DNA of 64,000 nt from positions 186,001 through 250,000 of the forward strand of contig NZ_CAJHOA010000003.1 in the NCBI RefSeq assembly GCF_905120345.1, read 5' to 3'. The translations under genes and the position numbers were made by a program. Source of the DNA: Denitrificimonas caeni (GTDB lineage Bacteria; Pseudomonadota; Gammaproteobacteria; Pseudomonadales; Pseudomonadaceae). How positions within the stretch are numbered: the stretch's first letter is position 1; each line of letters begins with the position of its first letter. The notes under the pieces are model-generated. The model was given only the letters and a program-made list of their open reading frames with translations. It did no database searches and was not told the origin of the DNA. Shown piece after piece: positions 20,278 through 28,747 of the stretch.

Positions 20278-21231
20278 ATGAGCACACAGCCTGCAGGCGC
20301 ATTGTTGCATCCGCGTAACCGTCATCAAGGCCGTTATGACTTTGCTGCGTTGATTGCTGTTGAACCGCGTTTAAAGGCTTTTATGATCATTAATCCGTAT
20401 GGCAAGGACAGCATCGACTTTGCTAACCCTGCCGCGGTACGTGTGTTTAATGCAGCCTTATTGAATCAGTTGTATGGCATTAAGAGTTGGCGTATTCCAG
20501 ACGGCTATTTGTGTCCGCCGGTGCCGGGGCGTGCTGATTATATTCATGGCTTAGCAGATCTGTTGGCGCTTGACGCTCAAGGCGAGATTCCGCAAGGCGC
20601 TGATTTTACTGTGCTCGATGTGGGTACGGGTGCGAATTGTATTTATCCGTTGTTGGGACAGCATGATTATGGCTGGCGTTTTATTGCCAGTGATATTGAT
20701 CCACAGGCGTTGACTAGTGCAGCTGAGACGCTGGCAGCGAATGGTTTGGATAAGGTCATTGAGCTGCGCTTACAAAGTGATAAGTCAGCTTTTTTTAAAG
20801 GCGTGTTGCGTGCGGATGAGCGGGTGATCTGTACCTTATGCAATCCACCTTTTCATAGCAGTGCCTCTGAGGCGACGAGTGGCAGTGAGCGTAAGTGGCG
20901 TAATTTAGGTAAGCAGGATCCACAGCGTAAGTTGCCGACGCTGAACTTCGGCGGCAAGAGCAATGAATTGTGGTGTAAGGGTGGTGAGCTGACTTTTGTG
21001 CGCAATATGATCAAGGAAAGTAAAGACTACGCAGCGCAGGTATTGTGGTTTACCACCTTGGTGTCGAAATCGGCGCATATTCGTTTGCTACAACGCGTGT
21101 TGAAGCAAGTCGGAGCTGTGGATGTGCAAGTCTGCAGTATGGCGCAAGGACAGAAACAAAGCCGGTTTTTGGCCTGGAGTTTTCATAGCGCTGAACAGCG
21201 TAAGAATTGGTTGGTTACTGCGAAAAGCTAG
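20278..21231 (+). CDS. rlmF: 23S rRNA (adenine-1618-N6)-methyltransferase RlmF
   Basis: Methylates A1618 of 23S rRNA with SAM. From ATG 20278 it has 317 residues. A TTG two codons earlier is less likely, since AGTAAGGG is well placed for the ATG. The N-terminus [16 protein letters not shown] is characteristic. SAM-binding motif [16 protein letters not shown] and the N6-methylase catalytic motif CNPPFH are both present. It is convergent with rdgC. Confidence 0.95.
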   Translation: MSTQPAGALLHPRNRHQGRYDFAALIAVEPRLKAFMIINPYGKDSIDFANPAAVRVFNAALLNQLYGIKSWRIPDGYLCPPVPGRADYIHGLADLLALDAQGEIPQGADFTVLDVGTGANCIYPLLGQHDYGWRFIASDIDPQALTSAAETLAANGLDKVIELRLQSDKSAFFKGVLRADERVICTLCNPPFHSSASEATSGSERKWRNLGKQDPQRKLPTLNFGGKSNELWCKGGELTFVRNMIKESKDYAAQVLWFTTLVSKSAHIRLLQRVLKQVGAVDVQVCSMAQGQKQSRFLAWSFHSAEQRKNWLVTAKS

Positions 21232-21259
21232 GATTCGCGGGCTGCTCGCCCGCGAATCC
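21231..21259. terminator. Bidirectional hairpin between rlmF and rdgC
   Basis: Arms 21231-21242 and 21248-21259 pair perfectly over 12 bp (GGATTCGCGGGC) around a 5-base loop, starting on the last base of the rlmF stop codon. It is GC-rich and resembles pseudomonad REP units. T-runs are weak on both sides, so termination is inferred. Confidence 0.55.
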
Positions 21260-21276
21260 GTTAATTGCTGGGTGAG

Positions 21277-22197
21277 TTAAATCCCTTGTGGGATTTCTTC
21301 GCCGCCGAGGGCTTCGAGCAGTTGTGGAATAAACTCCACAAAGGTCAGCATCATCAGAATAAAGCTGGCATCAAATTGACCGGCTGCATCATCGCCGCCG
21401 TCTTCTTCTGCTTGATCAAGCAATAGGTCTTCGAAACGCAGGCGCTTAATAGTGAGCTTGTCGTCGATTAAAAAGCTGAGCTTATCCTGCCACGCTAAAG
21501 TCAGCTGAGTCACCAGCTTGCCGGCAGCTAAGTGCATTTGAACTTCTTCGCTGGCAAGGTCTTCGCGTTTGATGCGGATAATACCGCCGTCTTCGGCGCT
21601 GTCGCGTAATTCACACTCGTTGGTCAAGACTAAGCCGTGGCTGGCTTGGTGTTGTTTAACCCAGTCGGTAAAGGTTGCAGTCGGCGCGACTTTAACCGCG
21701 ATAGGGCGTACTGGTAAGCTGCCGAGTACTTCACGTAAGGTTGATAACAACTCTTCAGCACGTTTAGCACTGGCAGTATCAACCAGAATCAAACCTTGTG
21801 CTGGCGCGATAACCGCGAATGTTTTGGAATGACGAATAAAGGCGCGAGGCAGAAGCGCTAAAGTGACTTCATCTTTAATTTGATCACGTTCTTTTTTGTA
21901 AACTTTACGGCCTTCAGCGGCTTCGATTTCATCGGTTTTTTCTTTAACGGCATCCCGTACAACGCTGCCTGGCAGCATACGCTCTTCAGTACGCGCGCAA
22001 ATTAACAAGAATCCTTGGCCGCTGTGTACTAGGGGGGCGTCTTCGCCTTTACCAAAGGGGGCAACGAAACCATAGGTTGATAGTGTTTGGCTGCCGCAAG
22101 GTAAAGCAGGCTTAGCGGCCAGTGCAGTTTCTAAAGCCTCTGCTGTTAAGGACGTATCTGATGTTAAGCGGTACATCAGTAGGTTACGAAACCACAT
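21277..22197 (-). CDS. rdgC: Recombination-associated protein RdgC
   Basis: Ring-shaped DNA-binding protein that restrains RecA-promoted recombination. ATG 22197 ([12 protein letters not shown]) is chosen over 22209 because all homologues start MWF, giving 306 residues, the normal length. Conserved pieces include [31 protein letters not shown] and [15 protein letters not shown]. It is a single gene, convergent with rlmF. Confidence 0.96.
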   Translation of the reverse strand: MWFRNLLMYRLTSDTSLTAEALETALAAKPALPCGSQTLSTYGFVAPFGKGEDAPLVHSGQGFLLICARTEERMLPGSVVRDAVKEKTDEIEAAEGRKVYKKERDQIKDEVTLALLPRAFIRHSKTFAVIAPAQGLILVDTASAKRAEELLSTLREVLGSLPVRPIAVKVAPTATFTDWVKQHQASHGLVLTNECELRDSAEDGGIIRIKREDLASEEVQMHLAAGKLVTQLTLAWQDKLSFLIDDKLTIKRLRFEDLLLDQAEEDGGDDAAGQFDASFILMMLTFVEFIPQLLEALGGEEIPQGI

Positions 22198-22647
22198 AAA
22201 AAACTCCAAAATTAACGTAAAAATTATACATGCAGCACGTGGCGTGCAAGAAATAGCGCTTGGCGATCAATCACCGAAGACGTCTAGGTAGTAAATAAGC
22301 TGTATATAATATCAGTGATTATCTGCTTAGGGCAGGCCGTGAGGTTAAAAACAGATGAGCTGTATTAGAGTGTCTGTGTTGGATTTCTCGACAGCCAAGA
22401 AGATAAGCAGGTCGCAAAGTATAGGGCCGTTATCGAGCAAACGGCAGTGTAAATATGCTGTTTTTCGGATTTTGCTGATATTGACACTGCCATGTGACAG
22501 ATTTATAGGGTCGACTTTAATCCGTCTTATTGTGCGGGTTGGCGGTTAAAGAGTCGGTGTTCTAAGCGTTGCGCAGTTAAAAGTAGATGATTATTCGAAG
22601 TTTTGCTAAGTCCTTGGATTGATTATGAAAATAAATCAATTTAGGAC
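22198..22647. other. Intergenic region upstream of tRNA-Val
   Basis: About 450 bp before the tRNA promoter with no convincing gene. A 64-codon open frame at 22355-22549 lacks a ribosome site and any recognisable sequence. Confidence 0.5.
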
Positions 22648-22676
22648 TTGCCAAAAGCTATTCTAGTGTCTAATAT
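22648..22676 (+). promoter_or_regulatory. Sigma70 promoter of the tRNA-Val/tRNA-Asp operon
   Basis: TTGCCA at 22648-22653, a 17-bp spacer, then TAATAT at 22671-22676, ending 21 bp before the tRNA-Val gene. Confidence 0.75.
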
Positions 22677-22697
22677 ACGCACCACTTGAAGACACAA

Positions 22698-22773
22698 GGG
22701 TGATTAGCTCAGCTGGGAGAGCATCTGCCTTACAAGCAGAGGGTCGGCGGTTCGATCCCGTCATCACCCACCA
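22698..22773 (+). tRNA. tRNA-Val (anticodon TAC)
   Basis: A 76-nt cloverleaf with acceptor GGGTGAT/ATCACCC, encoded CCA, D-arm AGCTCAGCTGGGAGAGC, anticodon stem TCTGC/GCAGA with loop CTTACAA, and T-loop TTCGATC. It shares a transcript with tRNA-Asp 17 bp downstream. Confidence 0.97.
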
Positions 22774-22790
22774 AGTCTTTTAAGTATCGC

Positions 22791-22867
22791 GCAGTGGTAG
22801 TTCAGTTGGTTAGAATACCGGCCTGTCACGCCGGGGGTCGCGGGTTCGAGTCCCGTCCACTGCGCCA
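22791..22867 (+). tRNA. tRNA-Asp (anticodon GTC)
   Basis: A 77-nt cloverleaf with acceptor GCAGTGG/CCACTGC, encoded CCA, anticodon loop CTGTCAC and T-arm GCGGGTTCGAGTCCCGT. It is followed by a strong terminator. Confidence 0.97.
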
Positions 22868-22874
22868 TCTTACG

Positions 22875-22913
22875 AAAACCCGTTAAGCCTTCAAACGCTT
22901 AACGGGTTTTTTC
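22875..22913 (+). terminator. Rho-independent terminator after tRNA-Asp
   Basis: Arms 22875-22888 and 22897-22910 form a perfect 14-bp stem around an 8-base loop and run into a T-tract. Confidence 0.92.
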
Positions 22914-23057
22914 GTTTCTGGGTAGAAAAAGTCCTGTCCCACTGTTTCTAGATCAGCTGCTTCTTGCGCAGCAAGTCACAGTGAATCTTCAGTGATGGAG
23001 GTGGAGTACGGGCTGGTGTAGCTGCCAAAATTCCCTATAGGTATCCTGGCAGCGCTG

Positions 23058-23681
23058 TTATTCGCTTGCTTCTATGCGCATTGCTTTTTGATAGCTGCTT
23101 AGGCTTTCAAGATTTTCAATATAGCTTTTAATGTGTGGGTATTTGCTGTCACATTTCAGCATTTGCAGTGCGCTTTGCACGACAAAACCTAGCATAAAAT
23201 CTGCTCCAGTCAGACGCTCGCCGACTAAGAACGTCTTGCCGTCTAAATGATCATTTAAATAAGCAAAGACTTTAACAAATTCTATTTCAGCGTAGCTGTC
23301 GAGAAATTTTAGCGAGGTCCCGCATTTGCTTTCATACTGATTGAACACTTTTAGTAAGAACGGCAGCATCGCCGAGCTTTCTGCAAAATGAAGCCACTGT
23401 AAGTAGTCGCTGTATTCCGCCGATAGTTCATCCGGTGCCAACTGTGGTGCGAATTTTTTAATCAGTAACTCTACGATCGCGCCCGACTCGGCAATCACCT
23501 TGCCATCGAGTTCAATGACCGGTGACTTGCCAAGAGGATGAATCGTTTTCAGTGATTGCGGTGCTAAGTGCGTCGTTGCATCACGCCTGTAGATGATAAG
23601 TTCATACGGCTGACCTATTTCCTCTAATAACCAGAGGATGCGGATGGAGCGTGAGGCATTGAGATGGTGAAGTTTTATCAT
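23058..23681 (-). CDS. Glutathione S-transferase family protein
   Basis: A 207-residue protein from ATG 23681, which has AGAAGGAAT upstream. A longer open frame to 23792 has no support. The N-terminal thioredoxin-like domain reads NASRSIRILWLLEEIG with the cis-proline region HPLGKSPVIE and the glutathione-binding ESGAIVELL. A C-terminal helical GST domain has LTGADFMLGF. It likely conjugates glutathione to electrophiles. It is divergent from the NemR gene and has a NemR-like operator match about 125 bp upstream, so co-regulation is inferred. Confidence 0.88.
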   Translation of the reverse strand: MIKLHHLNASRSIRILWLLEEIGQPYELIIYRRDATTHLAPQSLKTIHPLGKSPVIELDGKVIAESGAIVELLIKKFAPQLAPDELSAEYSDYLQWLHFAESSAMLPFLLKVFNQYESKCGTSLKFLDSYAEIEFVKVFAYLNDHLDGKTFLVGERLTGADFMLGFVVQSALQMLKCDSKYPHIKSYIENLESLSSYQKAMRIEASE

Positions 23682-23805
23682 GTTGCTAATTCCTTCTGGG
23701 CGATCACGCCGAGTCTTGCTATACATTGTTGATGACTTGCACAGGACGCTCAATGTTTTAGCGATTGGCTGCTTGGTCCGAGTAAATTGCATTGTATGTT
23801 GCAGA

Positions 23806-23820
23806 TATGCGACCAGTCTA
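23806..23820. promoter_or_regulatory. Putative NemR operator, GST/nemR gap
   Basis: TATGCGACCAGTCTA matches 12 of 15 positions of the two palindromic sites at 24810 and 24961. Its right half CGACNAGTCTA is intact, but the left half is degenerate. It lies between the divergent GST and nemR genes. Confidence 0.5.
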
Positions 23821-24035
23821 CTAATTTATAATTATGTAAAAATATAGCTGTCTATGATCATCTGTATGCATAGTTAAGCCTTGTCTCAGGCCTAGAAAAA
23901 GACAGTGAACTGTTATTGCCGTGCATTCAAGAGTGTAACGAAGACGACAGGGTTGGGCGGCTTGAGTAAAGAGTTGTTATAATAAATCCTACTTATTTGC
24001 CTTATTGGCTGTCTGGTTTTTGGTGTCTTATCCTG

Positions 24036-24620
24036 ATGAAACAAAATTACGCTAATACTCGTCAACAGTTACTCGATACGGGTCACCGCATGATGGTGGT
24101 CAAAGGGTTCACTGGCGTAGGGCTTAATGAAATTCTGCAAGCTGCTGGCGTTCCTAAAGGCTCGTTTTACCATTATTTCAAATCCAAAGAGCAATATGGG
24201 CAGTCTTTGCTTGAAGAGTATTTCCAGAGTTATCTGGCCGATATGGATCAACGTTTTTCTGCGGCCGATGTTAATGCGCGTGAGCAGTTGATGGGTTACT
24301 GGCAGAAGTGGTTGCAGAGCTATTGTGAGCCGTGCGATGAGCAAACTTGTTTGGCAGTTAAGTTAAGTGCCGAGGTTGCCGATCTCTCAGAGGCTATGCG
24401 CCTCACTTTGCGTGATGGTACGGATCAGGTGATTGCACGCTTGATAAGCTGTATTGAGCAAGGGCAGCGTGAAGGGTCCCTGCCAACAAGTAATGCTCAG
24501 CAAACAGCTACCGCGCTTTATCAGCTCTGGCTAGGTGCCAGCTTGTTAAGCAAGTTGCATCGTAATAATCATCCGTTAGAAAGCGCGATGATAACGACTG
24601 AAGCGCTGCTGGCAGGCTGA
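24036..24620 (+). CDS. nemR: TetR-family redox-sensing repressor, NemR-like
   Basis: A 194-residue TetR regulator from ATG 24036. The upstream TTG at 23997 is unlikely. The helix-turn-helix region GVPKGSFYHYFKSKEQYG spans residues 38-55. The segment CLAVKLSAEVADLSEAMR aligns with E. coli NemR around its sensing Cys106. The equivalent here is Cys105, with Cys97 and Cys100 close by. NemR is a repressor released by electrophiles and hypochlorous acid. The downstream gene is a NemA homologue, so the pairing fits. Palindromes with TAGAC half-sites flank the regulon. Confidence 0.88.
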   Translation: MKQNYANTRQQLLDTGHRMMVVKGFTGVGLNEILQAAGVPKGSFYHYFKSKEQYGQSLLEEYFQSYLADMDQRFSAADVNAREQLMGYWQKWLQSYCEPCDEQTCLAVKLSAEVADLSEAMRLTLRDGTDQVIARLISCIEQGQREGSLPTSNAQQTATALYQLWLGASLLSKLHRNNHPLESAMITTEALLAG

Positions 24621-24809
24621 TTTAGCTTGCTCGATGGCTTGGCTATCACTTAGGCCAAGCCAAGCTCAATAAGATGATTTTTTATCTGTTTTTGCCAGCG
24701 ATACATCTCTCCGTGTTTTTTTTCTTATTCCTTAAAGCACTCAGTTTACTCATTTTTTATGCGTGATAAGAGTGCCGCCTTAAGGTGTTATATGTGCTTT
24801 ATATTAATC

Positions 24810-24824
24810 TAGACGACTGGTCTA
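24810..24824. promoter_or_regulatory. Putative NemR operator 1
   Basis: TAGACGACTGGTCTA: inverted TAGAC/GTCTA half-sites around a 5-bp centre. It differs from the site at 24961 by one base. Confidence 0.75.
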
Positions 24825-24859
24825 TTTTGATATATAGTGCGGCCACAAACACATTCAAC

Positions 24860-24895
24860 GTTCCCAACAGCGAGTACAGACTCGCTGTTGGGAAC
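24860..24895. other. Perfect 16-bp hairpin between the two operators
   Basis: Arms 24860-24875 and 24880-24895 are exact complements around the loop ACAG. There is no T-run after it. It may end nemR transcripts, or fold in the leader of a longer nemA mRNA. Confidence 0.7.
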
Positions 24896-24960
24896 TAAGA
24901 CTGCAGGCCGTTATTGGCTTTCAGTTCGCGTTGACTGGGTTAAAAATTTATACTTTTTAA

Positions 24961-24975
24961 TAGACGACTAGTCTA
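24961..24975. promoter_or_regulatory. Putative NemR operator 2
   Basis: TAGACGACTAGTCTA, 63 bp upstream of nemA. It is well placed to overlap or follow the nemA promoter. Confidence 0.75.
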
Positions 24976-25037
24976 TTTTAAGTGTTTGCTTTGACATGTA
25001 TAACTCGACGTATCGTTGCGTCATTAGGAAATAAAAA

Positions 25038-26162
25038 ATGAAAAATGATAGCTTATTTCAGCCGCTCACACTTGGACGTCATGTTCTGCACAATCGCATT
25101 GTGCTACCGCCTTTAACGCGCTCGCGTAGCAGCCAGCCTGGAAATATCGCTAACGAGCTGATGGCAACCTATTACAAGCAGCGAGCGGGCGCCGGATTTA
25201 TGATCACCGAGGGCACGCAAATCGAGCCGCGCGGGCAAGGGTATGCGTGGACGCCAGGTATTTACAATCAAGCACAGATTGACGGTTGGCGCACAGTCAC
25301 AAAGGCGGTGCATGACGCTGGTAATATTATTTTTGCTCAGCTGTGGCATGTGGGTCGTGTTTCTCATACCTCACTGCAACCTGAGGGTGCTGCGCCGGTC
25401 GCGCCGTCAGCGCTTGCGGCGAATAACGTTAAAGTGTTTATTGAAACTGGGCCGGGTGTCGGGGCTTTAGCAGATCCTTCCGTGCCTCGAGCATTAACCA
25501 CTGCAGAAGTTAAAGAGTTGGTGCAGCTGTATGCACAGGCGGCTCGAAACGCATTAAGTGCGGGCTTCGACGGCGTGGAAATTCACTGTGCGAATGGCTA
25601 TTTGGTCAATCAATTTATTTCTGAGCACAGTAATCAGCGCGAAGATGAGTACGGTGGCTCGCTGCAGAATCGTTTACGTTTTCTGCGAGAAGTTGTCACG
25701 GCTGTTGCTGAAGTTGTCGGTGCGGATTGTTTAGGTGTGCGCTTCGCGCCATTGTTTGCCAGCACCGAAGAAGATCGAGTTTATATGGGGCTCGTTGAAG
25801 CCGATCCGCATACGACTTACATCGAAGCGATTAAAGTTTTAGAAGAGACAGGCATTGCTTATTTGTCGATTGCTGAAGCAGATTGGGACAATGCTCCAGA
25901 ATTGCCTGCAGACTTTCGTCGCGCGGTTCGGCAGACCTTTAGTGGTTGTATTATTTATGCTGGCCGCTATACCGCAGAGCGTGGCGCAGAAACCTTAGCG
26001 GCTGGCTTGGGTGATTTGATTGCCTTTGGTCGTCCATTTATTGCCAACCCCGATCTACCGCAGCGTATTGCTAATGATTGGCCGCTAAACACAGTTGATC
26101 CCACAACGATGTATGGCGGCACGGCGCAGGGCTACAGCGACTATTCAGTGTACCAAGAGTAA
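25038..26162 (+). CDS. nemA: Old yellow enzyme-family alkene/N-ethylmaleimide reductase NemA
   Basis: FMN-dependent, NAD(P)H-using reductase of electrophilic alkenes, nitro compounds and related toxicants. It has 374 residues. Motifs in order: PPLTRSRS, GTQIEPRGQGYAWTPGIY, QLWHVGRVSH, the substrate-binding His/Asn in VEIHCANGYLVNQF, DEYGGSLQNRLRF, and the C-terminal YGGTAQGYSDY shared with E. coli NemA. The His-Asn pair replaces the His-His of E. coli NemA, as in many old yellow enzymes. ATG 25038 follows AGGAAATAAAAA. Confidence 0.92.
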   Translation: MKNDSLFQPLTLGRHVLHNRIVLPPLTRSRSSQPGNIANELMATYYKQRAGAGFMITEGTQIEPRGQGYAWTPGIYNQAQIDGWRTVTKAVHDAGNIIFAQLWHVGRVSHTSLQPEGAAPVAPSALAANNVKVFIETGPGVGALADPSVPRALTTAEVKELVQLYAQAARNALSAGFDGVEIHCANGYLVNQFISEHSNQREDEYGGSLQNRLRFLREVVTAVAEVVGADCLGVRFAPLFASTEEDRVYMGLVEADPHTTYIEAIKVLEETGIAYLSIAEADWDNAPELPADFRRAVRQTFSGCIIYAGRYTAERGAETLAAGLGDLIAFGRPFIANPDLPQRIANDWPLNTVDPTTMYGGTAQGYSDYSVYQE

Positions 26163-26200
26163 TGAGTCCACGACGGCAGTCGTTATGACTGTAACGCTCG

Positions 26201-26229
26201 ACTAGAAGCTTCATATCGAAGCTTCTAGT
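26201..26229. terminator. Hairpin between convergent nemA and TRAP genes
   Basis: Arms 26201-26212 and 26218-26229 form a perfect 12-bp stem (ACTAGAAGCTTC) with a 5-base loop. T-runs are weak on both sides. It is a probable shared transcript end. Confidence 0.55.
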
Positions 26230-26265
26230 GTTCTTAGAGTTGACCCAGAGAGGAGAGTGAGCTTT

Positions 26266-28269
26266 TTAGACTCTGCTGGCTTGCTGTTTATTGGTTTGTG
26301 AGATATTCCAAGCGATGACCGAGCCAACGATAACAACCCCGAGTATGTCGGTGAGAGTTTCTGGAACAATCAACATAAAGGCACCCGCCGCTAAGATAAT
26401 GCGCATCAATGGATTAAGTTGGCTTTTAAAGTAGCCCTCAACCGCCGCACTTAAAGCGATAATGCCAATGATGGCTGTCACCGTTACGCTGGCAATCACC
26501 CAAAAGCTTGGTAATGGGAATTCTTTACTGGTGACTAACGCATTGGTGGTATCGAGCATTAGCATTGCTGGGTTATAGACAAACATAAACGGCACAATAA
26601 AACCGGCCAAGGCCAGCTTTAACGACTGAAAACCGGTTTTCATTGGATCGCCGCCAGCAATTCCCGCACCGGCAAAAGAGGCCAAAGCCACCGGCGGGGT
26701 GATGTTGGCGAATAAACCAAAATAGAACACAAACATGTGCGCGACTAAAATTGGAATATCAAAGTTCGCTAGCGCCGGTGCAGCCATAGTTGCAGTAATA
26801 ATATAAGCTGGGATAGAGGGTAAGCCCATACCCAGTAGCATGGAGGCCAGCATGGTGAAGAACAGGGTCAAGAATAATGAGCCTGCGCCAACGCTCATAA
26901 TAGCTGAGGTCAACACGCTACCAAAGCTGGTTAAGCTGACTACACCGATAATAATACCGACCAGCGCACAGGCAGACATCACCGCCAGTGATTGGCGAGC
27001 ACCATCAGCCAATGCCTCAAAAATATCGGCAATCGACATACGCGTTGATTGACGCAAGCTGCTGACAATAATAGTCAGAATAATAGTGTAAAAAGCCGAA
27101 TAGCTGACCGGTACGTTATTAAACAAAAGGACGACTAAGCCAATAATAGGTAGCAGTAAGTGTCCACGCGCTTTTAGCACCTCTTTAACTTTCGGTAAGT
27201 CTTCTTTTGGGATGCCTTTTAAATTGTCACGACCGGCACGAAAATGCACTTGGGCAATCACGCCCAGATAATATAAGAGCGCTGGTAGCAGTGCGGCGAG
27301 AGCAATGGTGCCATAACTGACACCAGTGGTTTCCGCCATAATAAAGGCGCTGGCACCCATGATGGGCGGCAAGATTTGTCCACCGACCGAAGCACTGGCT
27401 TCAACTGCACCAGCAAAGTTTTTGTCATAGCCAATTTTCTTCATTAACGGGATGGTAAAGGCACCGGTACCGACCACGTTGGCTACGGCAGTTCCGTTGA
27501 TACTGCCCATAAAACCACTGGAAATCACTGCAACTTTTGCCGGTCCGCCTTGTTTATGGCCGGCTAAGGCGAGAGCTAAATCGTTAAATAATTGCCCCAT
27601 GCCAGATTTTGCTAAAAAAGCGCCAAACAAAATAAATAAGAAAATAAAGGTAACCGAAGCACCAATCGCCGAGGAGAAAATACCTTCTGTTTTTAAGTAC
27701 ATTTGTCCAAAAATATCGCCCATATCAAAAGGACGAGTCATTAGACGGTCAGGCATAAACTCAAAGCTGCTGATAAACGGGTAGGCTAAGAAAATCAGCG
27801 CTAATAAAGGTAAGCCCCAGCCCATGATGCGTCGAGCGGACTCAAACACCAGCAGCACAGTCATCATTGAAAAGATAATATCTGCGGTGTTCGGAATACC
27901 GCCGCGCGTGGTGACAATATTTTGGTATTCCATAAAGAGATAGATCGCAGATGCAGCACTACCGATAAAGAGCAGCCAATCGAGCCAGGATACTCGAGTA
28001 CGGCTTGAGGTGTTAATCGCCGGATAGAGTAAGAATATCAGGCACAGCCCAATGCTGACGTGAGCACTGCGCTGTAGTAACTCAGGCATTGGGTTGTAGG
28101 TGATATACAAGTGAAAAAGTGAATAAATAACGGCTAAAGCAAAGACAAAATAGCGTGTTTTAGCATCTGCAAAGGTACGCAAAGCAGAGGATTTATCAAA
28201 CTTTTCTAATAATGCTTCTTGTTGCGCTGCATCAATTGGGGCATCAAGGTCTTTCGAAGTAGTCATCAC
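26266..28269 (-). CDS. TRAP transporter fused permease (TAXI type)
   Basis: Inner-membrane permease of a tripartite ATP-independent periplasmic transporter, with the small DctQ-like and large DctM-like parts fused. It has 667 residues. The N-terminal quarter carries about four membrane segments. The large part has about twelve, with DctM motifs such as GSINGTAVANVVGTG, EASASVGGQILPPIMGA and LGMGLPSIPAYI. It uses an ion gradient for solute uptake. Its 5' end overlaps the DUF1850 gene by 26 bp. The substrate cannot be read from sequence. Characterised TAXI systems take up dicarboxylates or amino acids. Confidence 0.93.
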   Translation of the reverse strand: MMTTSKDLDAPIDAAQQEALLEKFDKSSALRTFADAKTRYFVFALAVIYSLFHLYITYNPMPELLQRSAHVSIGLCLIFLLYPAINTSSRTRVSWLDWLLFIGSAASAIYLFMEYQNIVTTRGGIPNTADIIFSMMTVLLVFESARRIMGWGLPLLALIFLAYPFISSFEFMPDRLMTRPFDMGDIFGQMYLKTEGIFSSAIGASVTFIFLFILFGAFLAKSGMGQLFNDLALALAGHKQGGPAKVAVISSGFMGSINGTAVANVVGTGAFTIPLMKKIGYDKNFAGAVEASASVGGQILPPIMGASAFIMAETTGVSYGTIALAALLPALLYYLGVIAQVHFRAGRDNLKGIPKEDLPKVKEVLKARGHLLLPIIGLVVLLFNNVPVSYSAFYTIILTIIVSSLRQSTRMSIADIFEALADGARQSLAVMSACALVGIIIGVVSLTSFGSVLTSAIMSVGAGSLFLTLFFTMLASMLLGMGLPSIPAYIITATMAAPALANFDIPILVAHMFVFYFGLFANITPPVALASFAGAGIAGGDPMKTGFQSLKLALAGFIVPFMFVYNPAMLMLDTTNALVTSKEFPLPSFWVIASVTVTAIIGIIALSAAVEGYFKSQLNPLMRIILAAGAFMLIVPETLTDILGVVIVGSVIAWNISQTNKQQASRV

Positions 28270-28747
28270 AGGACTCCTGTGTAAAATAGTGCCAACGGGG
28301 TACCTGCATTACCTGAATCTGAATTTCTGCATAATCATTGAAATCTTTAAAAAGGGGCCAGACACCCAGTTTGGTCAAAAGAGTTGATTCAACATTACGC
28401 GAAATAATCCAGTTTATACGGGGTAGTAAACGGTCAATTTGATAGTGCAGCCAGCCATCTTTACTGGTTATCGCACCCTCAATACTTGGGGTGCCGGCAC
28501 CGAAGGTTTTGAAGTGCGAGGTTGTCAGTAAAAGTTGCTGATTGGCAGTTTGGTAGCGCTCTTGCCAAAGCTCTTTTTCTACCGAATGAATCCACTGCAA
28601 TGTAAAAGATTGCTCTGTTAAAGCACATTGAAAATCTGTACTGGAAACCTGTAAAGAGGCAATAGGGCGACTGATAATCATCAGACTGAGCGCTGTGATA
28701 GCGCTCAGTCCAACGAATACGTACTTATTTAGACGCTTGCTCAGCAT
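28244..28747 (-). CDS. DUF1850 domain protein of the TRAP operon
   Basis: A 167-residue protein from ATG 28747. Upstream in-frame starts lie deep in the preceding gene. A single N-terminal membrane segment (about 8-25) is followed by a small periplasmic domain with the DUF1850 pattern FTLQWIHSVEKELWQERY and TFGAGTPSIEG. DUF1850 genes recur next to fused TAXI permeases, so it is probably an accessory subunit, but its role is unknown. It overlaps both neighbours (23 and 26 bp), which suggests tightly coupled translation of the three proteins. Confidence 0.85.
   Translation of the reverse strand: MLSKRLNKYVFVGLSAITALSLMIISRPIASLQVSSTDFQCALTEQSFTLQWIHSVEKELWQERYQTANQQLLLTTSHFKTFGAGTPSIEGAITSKDGWLHYQIDRLLPRINWIISRNVESTLLTKLGVWPLFKDFNDYAEIQIQVMQVPRWHYFTQESCDDYFERP

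Larger units (their letters stand above)
24621..25037 (+). promoter_or_regulatory. nemR-nemA intergenic control region
   Basis: A 417-bp region containing two palindromic operators and a 16-bp perfect hairpin (listed separately). It is AT-rich after 24660. Its length suggests that nemA has its own promoter instead of relying only on readthrough from nemR. Confidence 0.6.

Noticed and set aside
22355-22549. 64-codon open frame before tRNA-Val
   Set aside because: No ribosome-binding site and Ser/Arg-rich content without pattern. Considered spurious.
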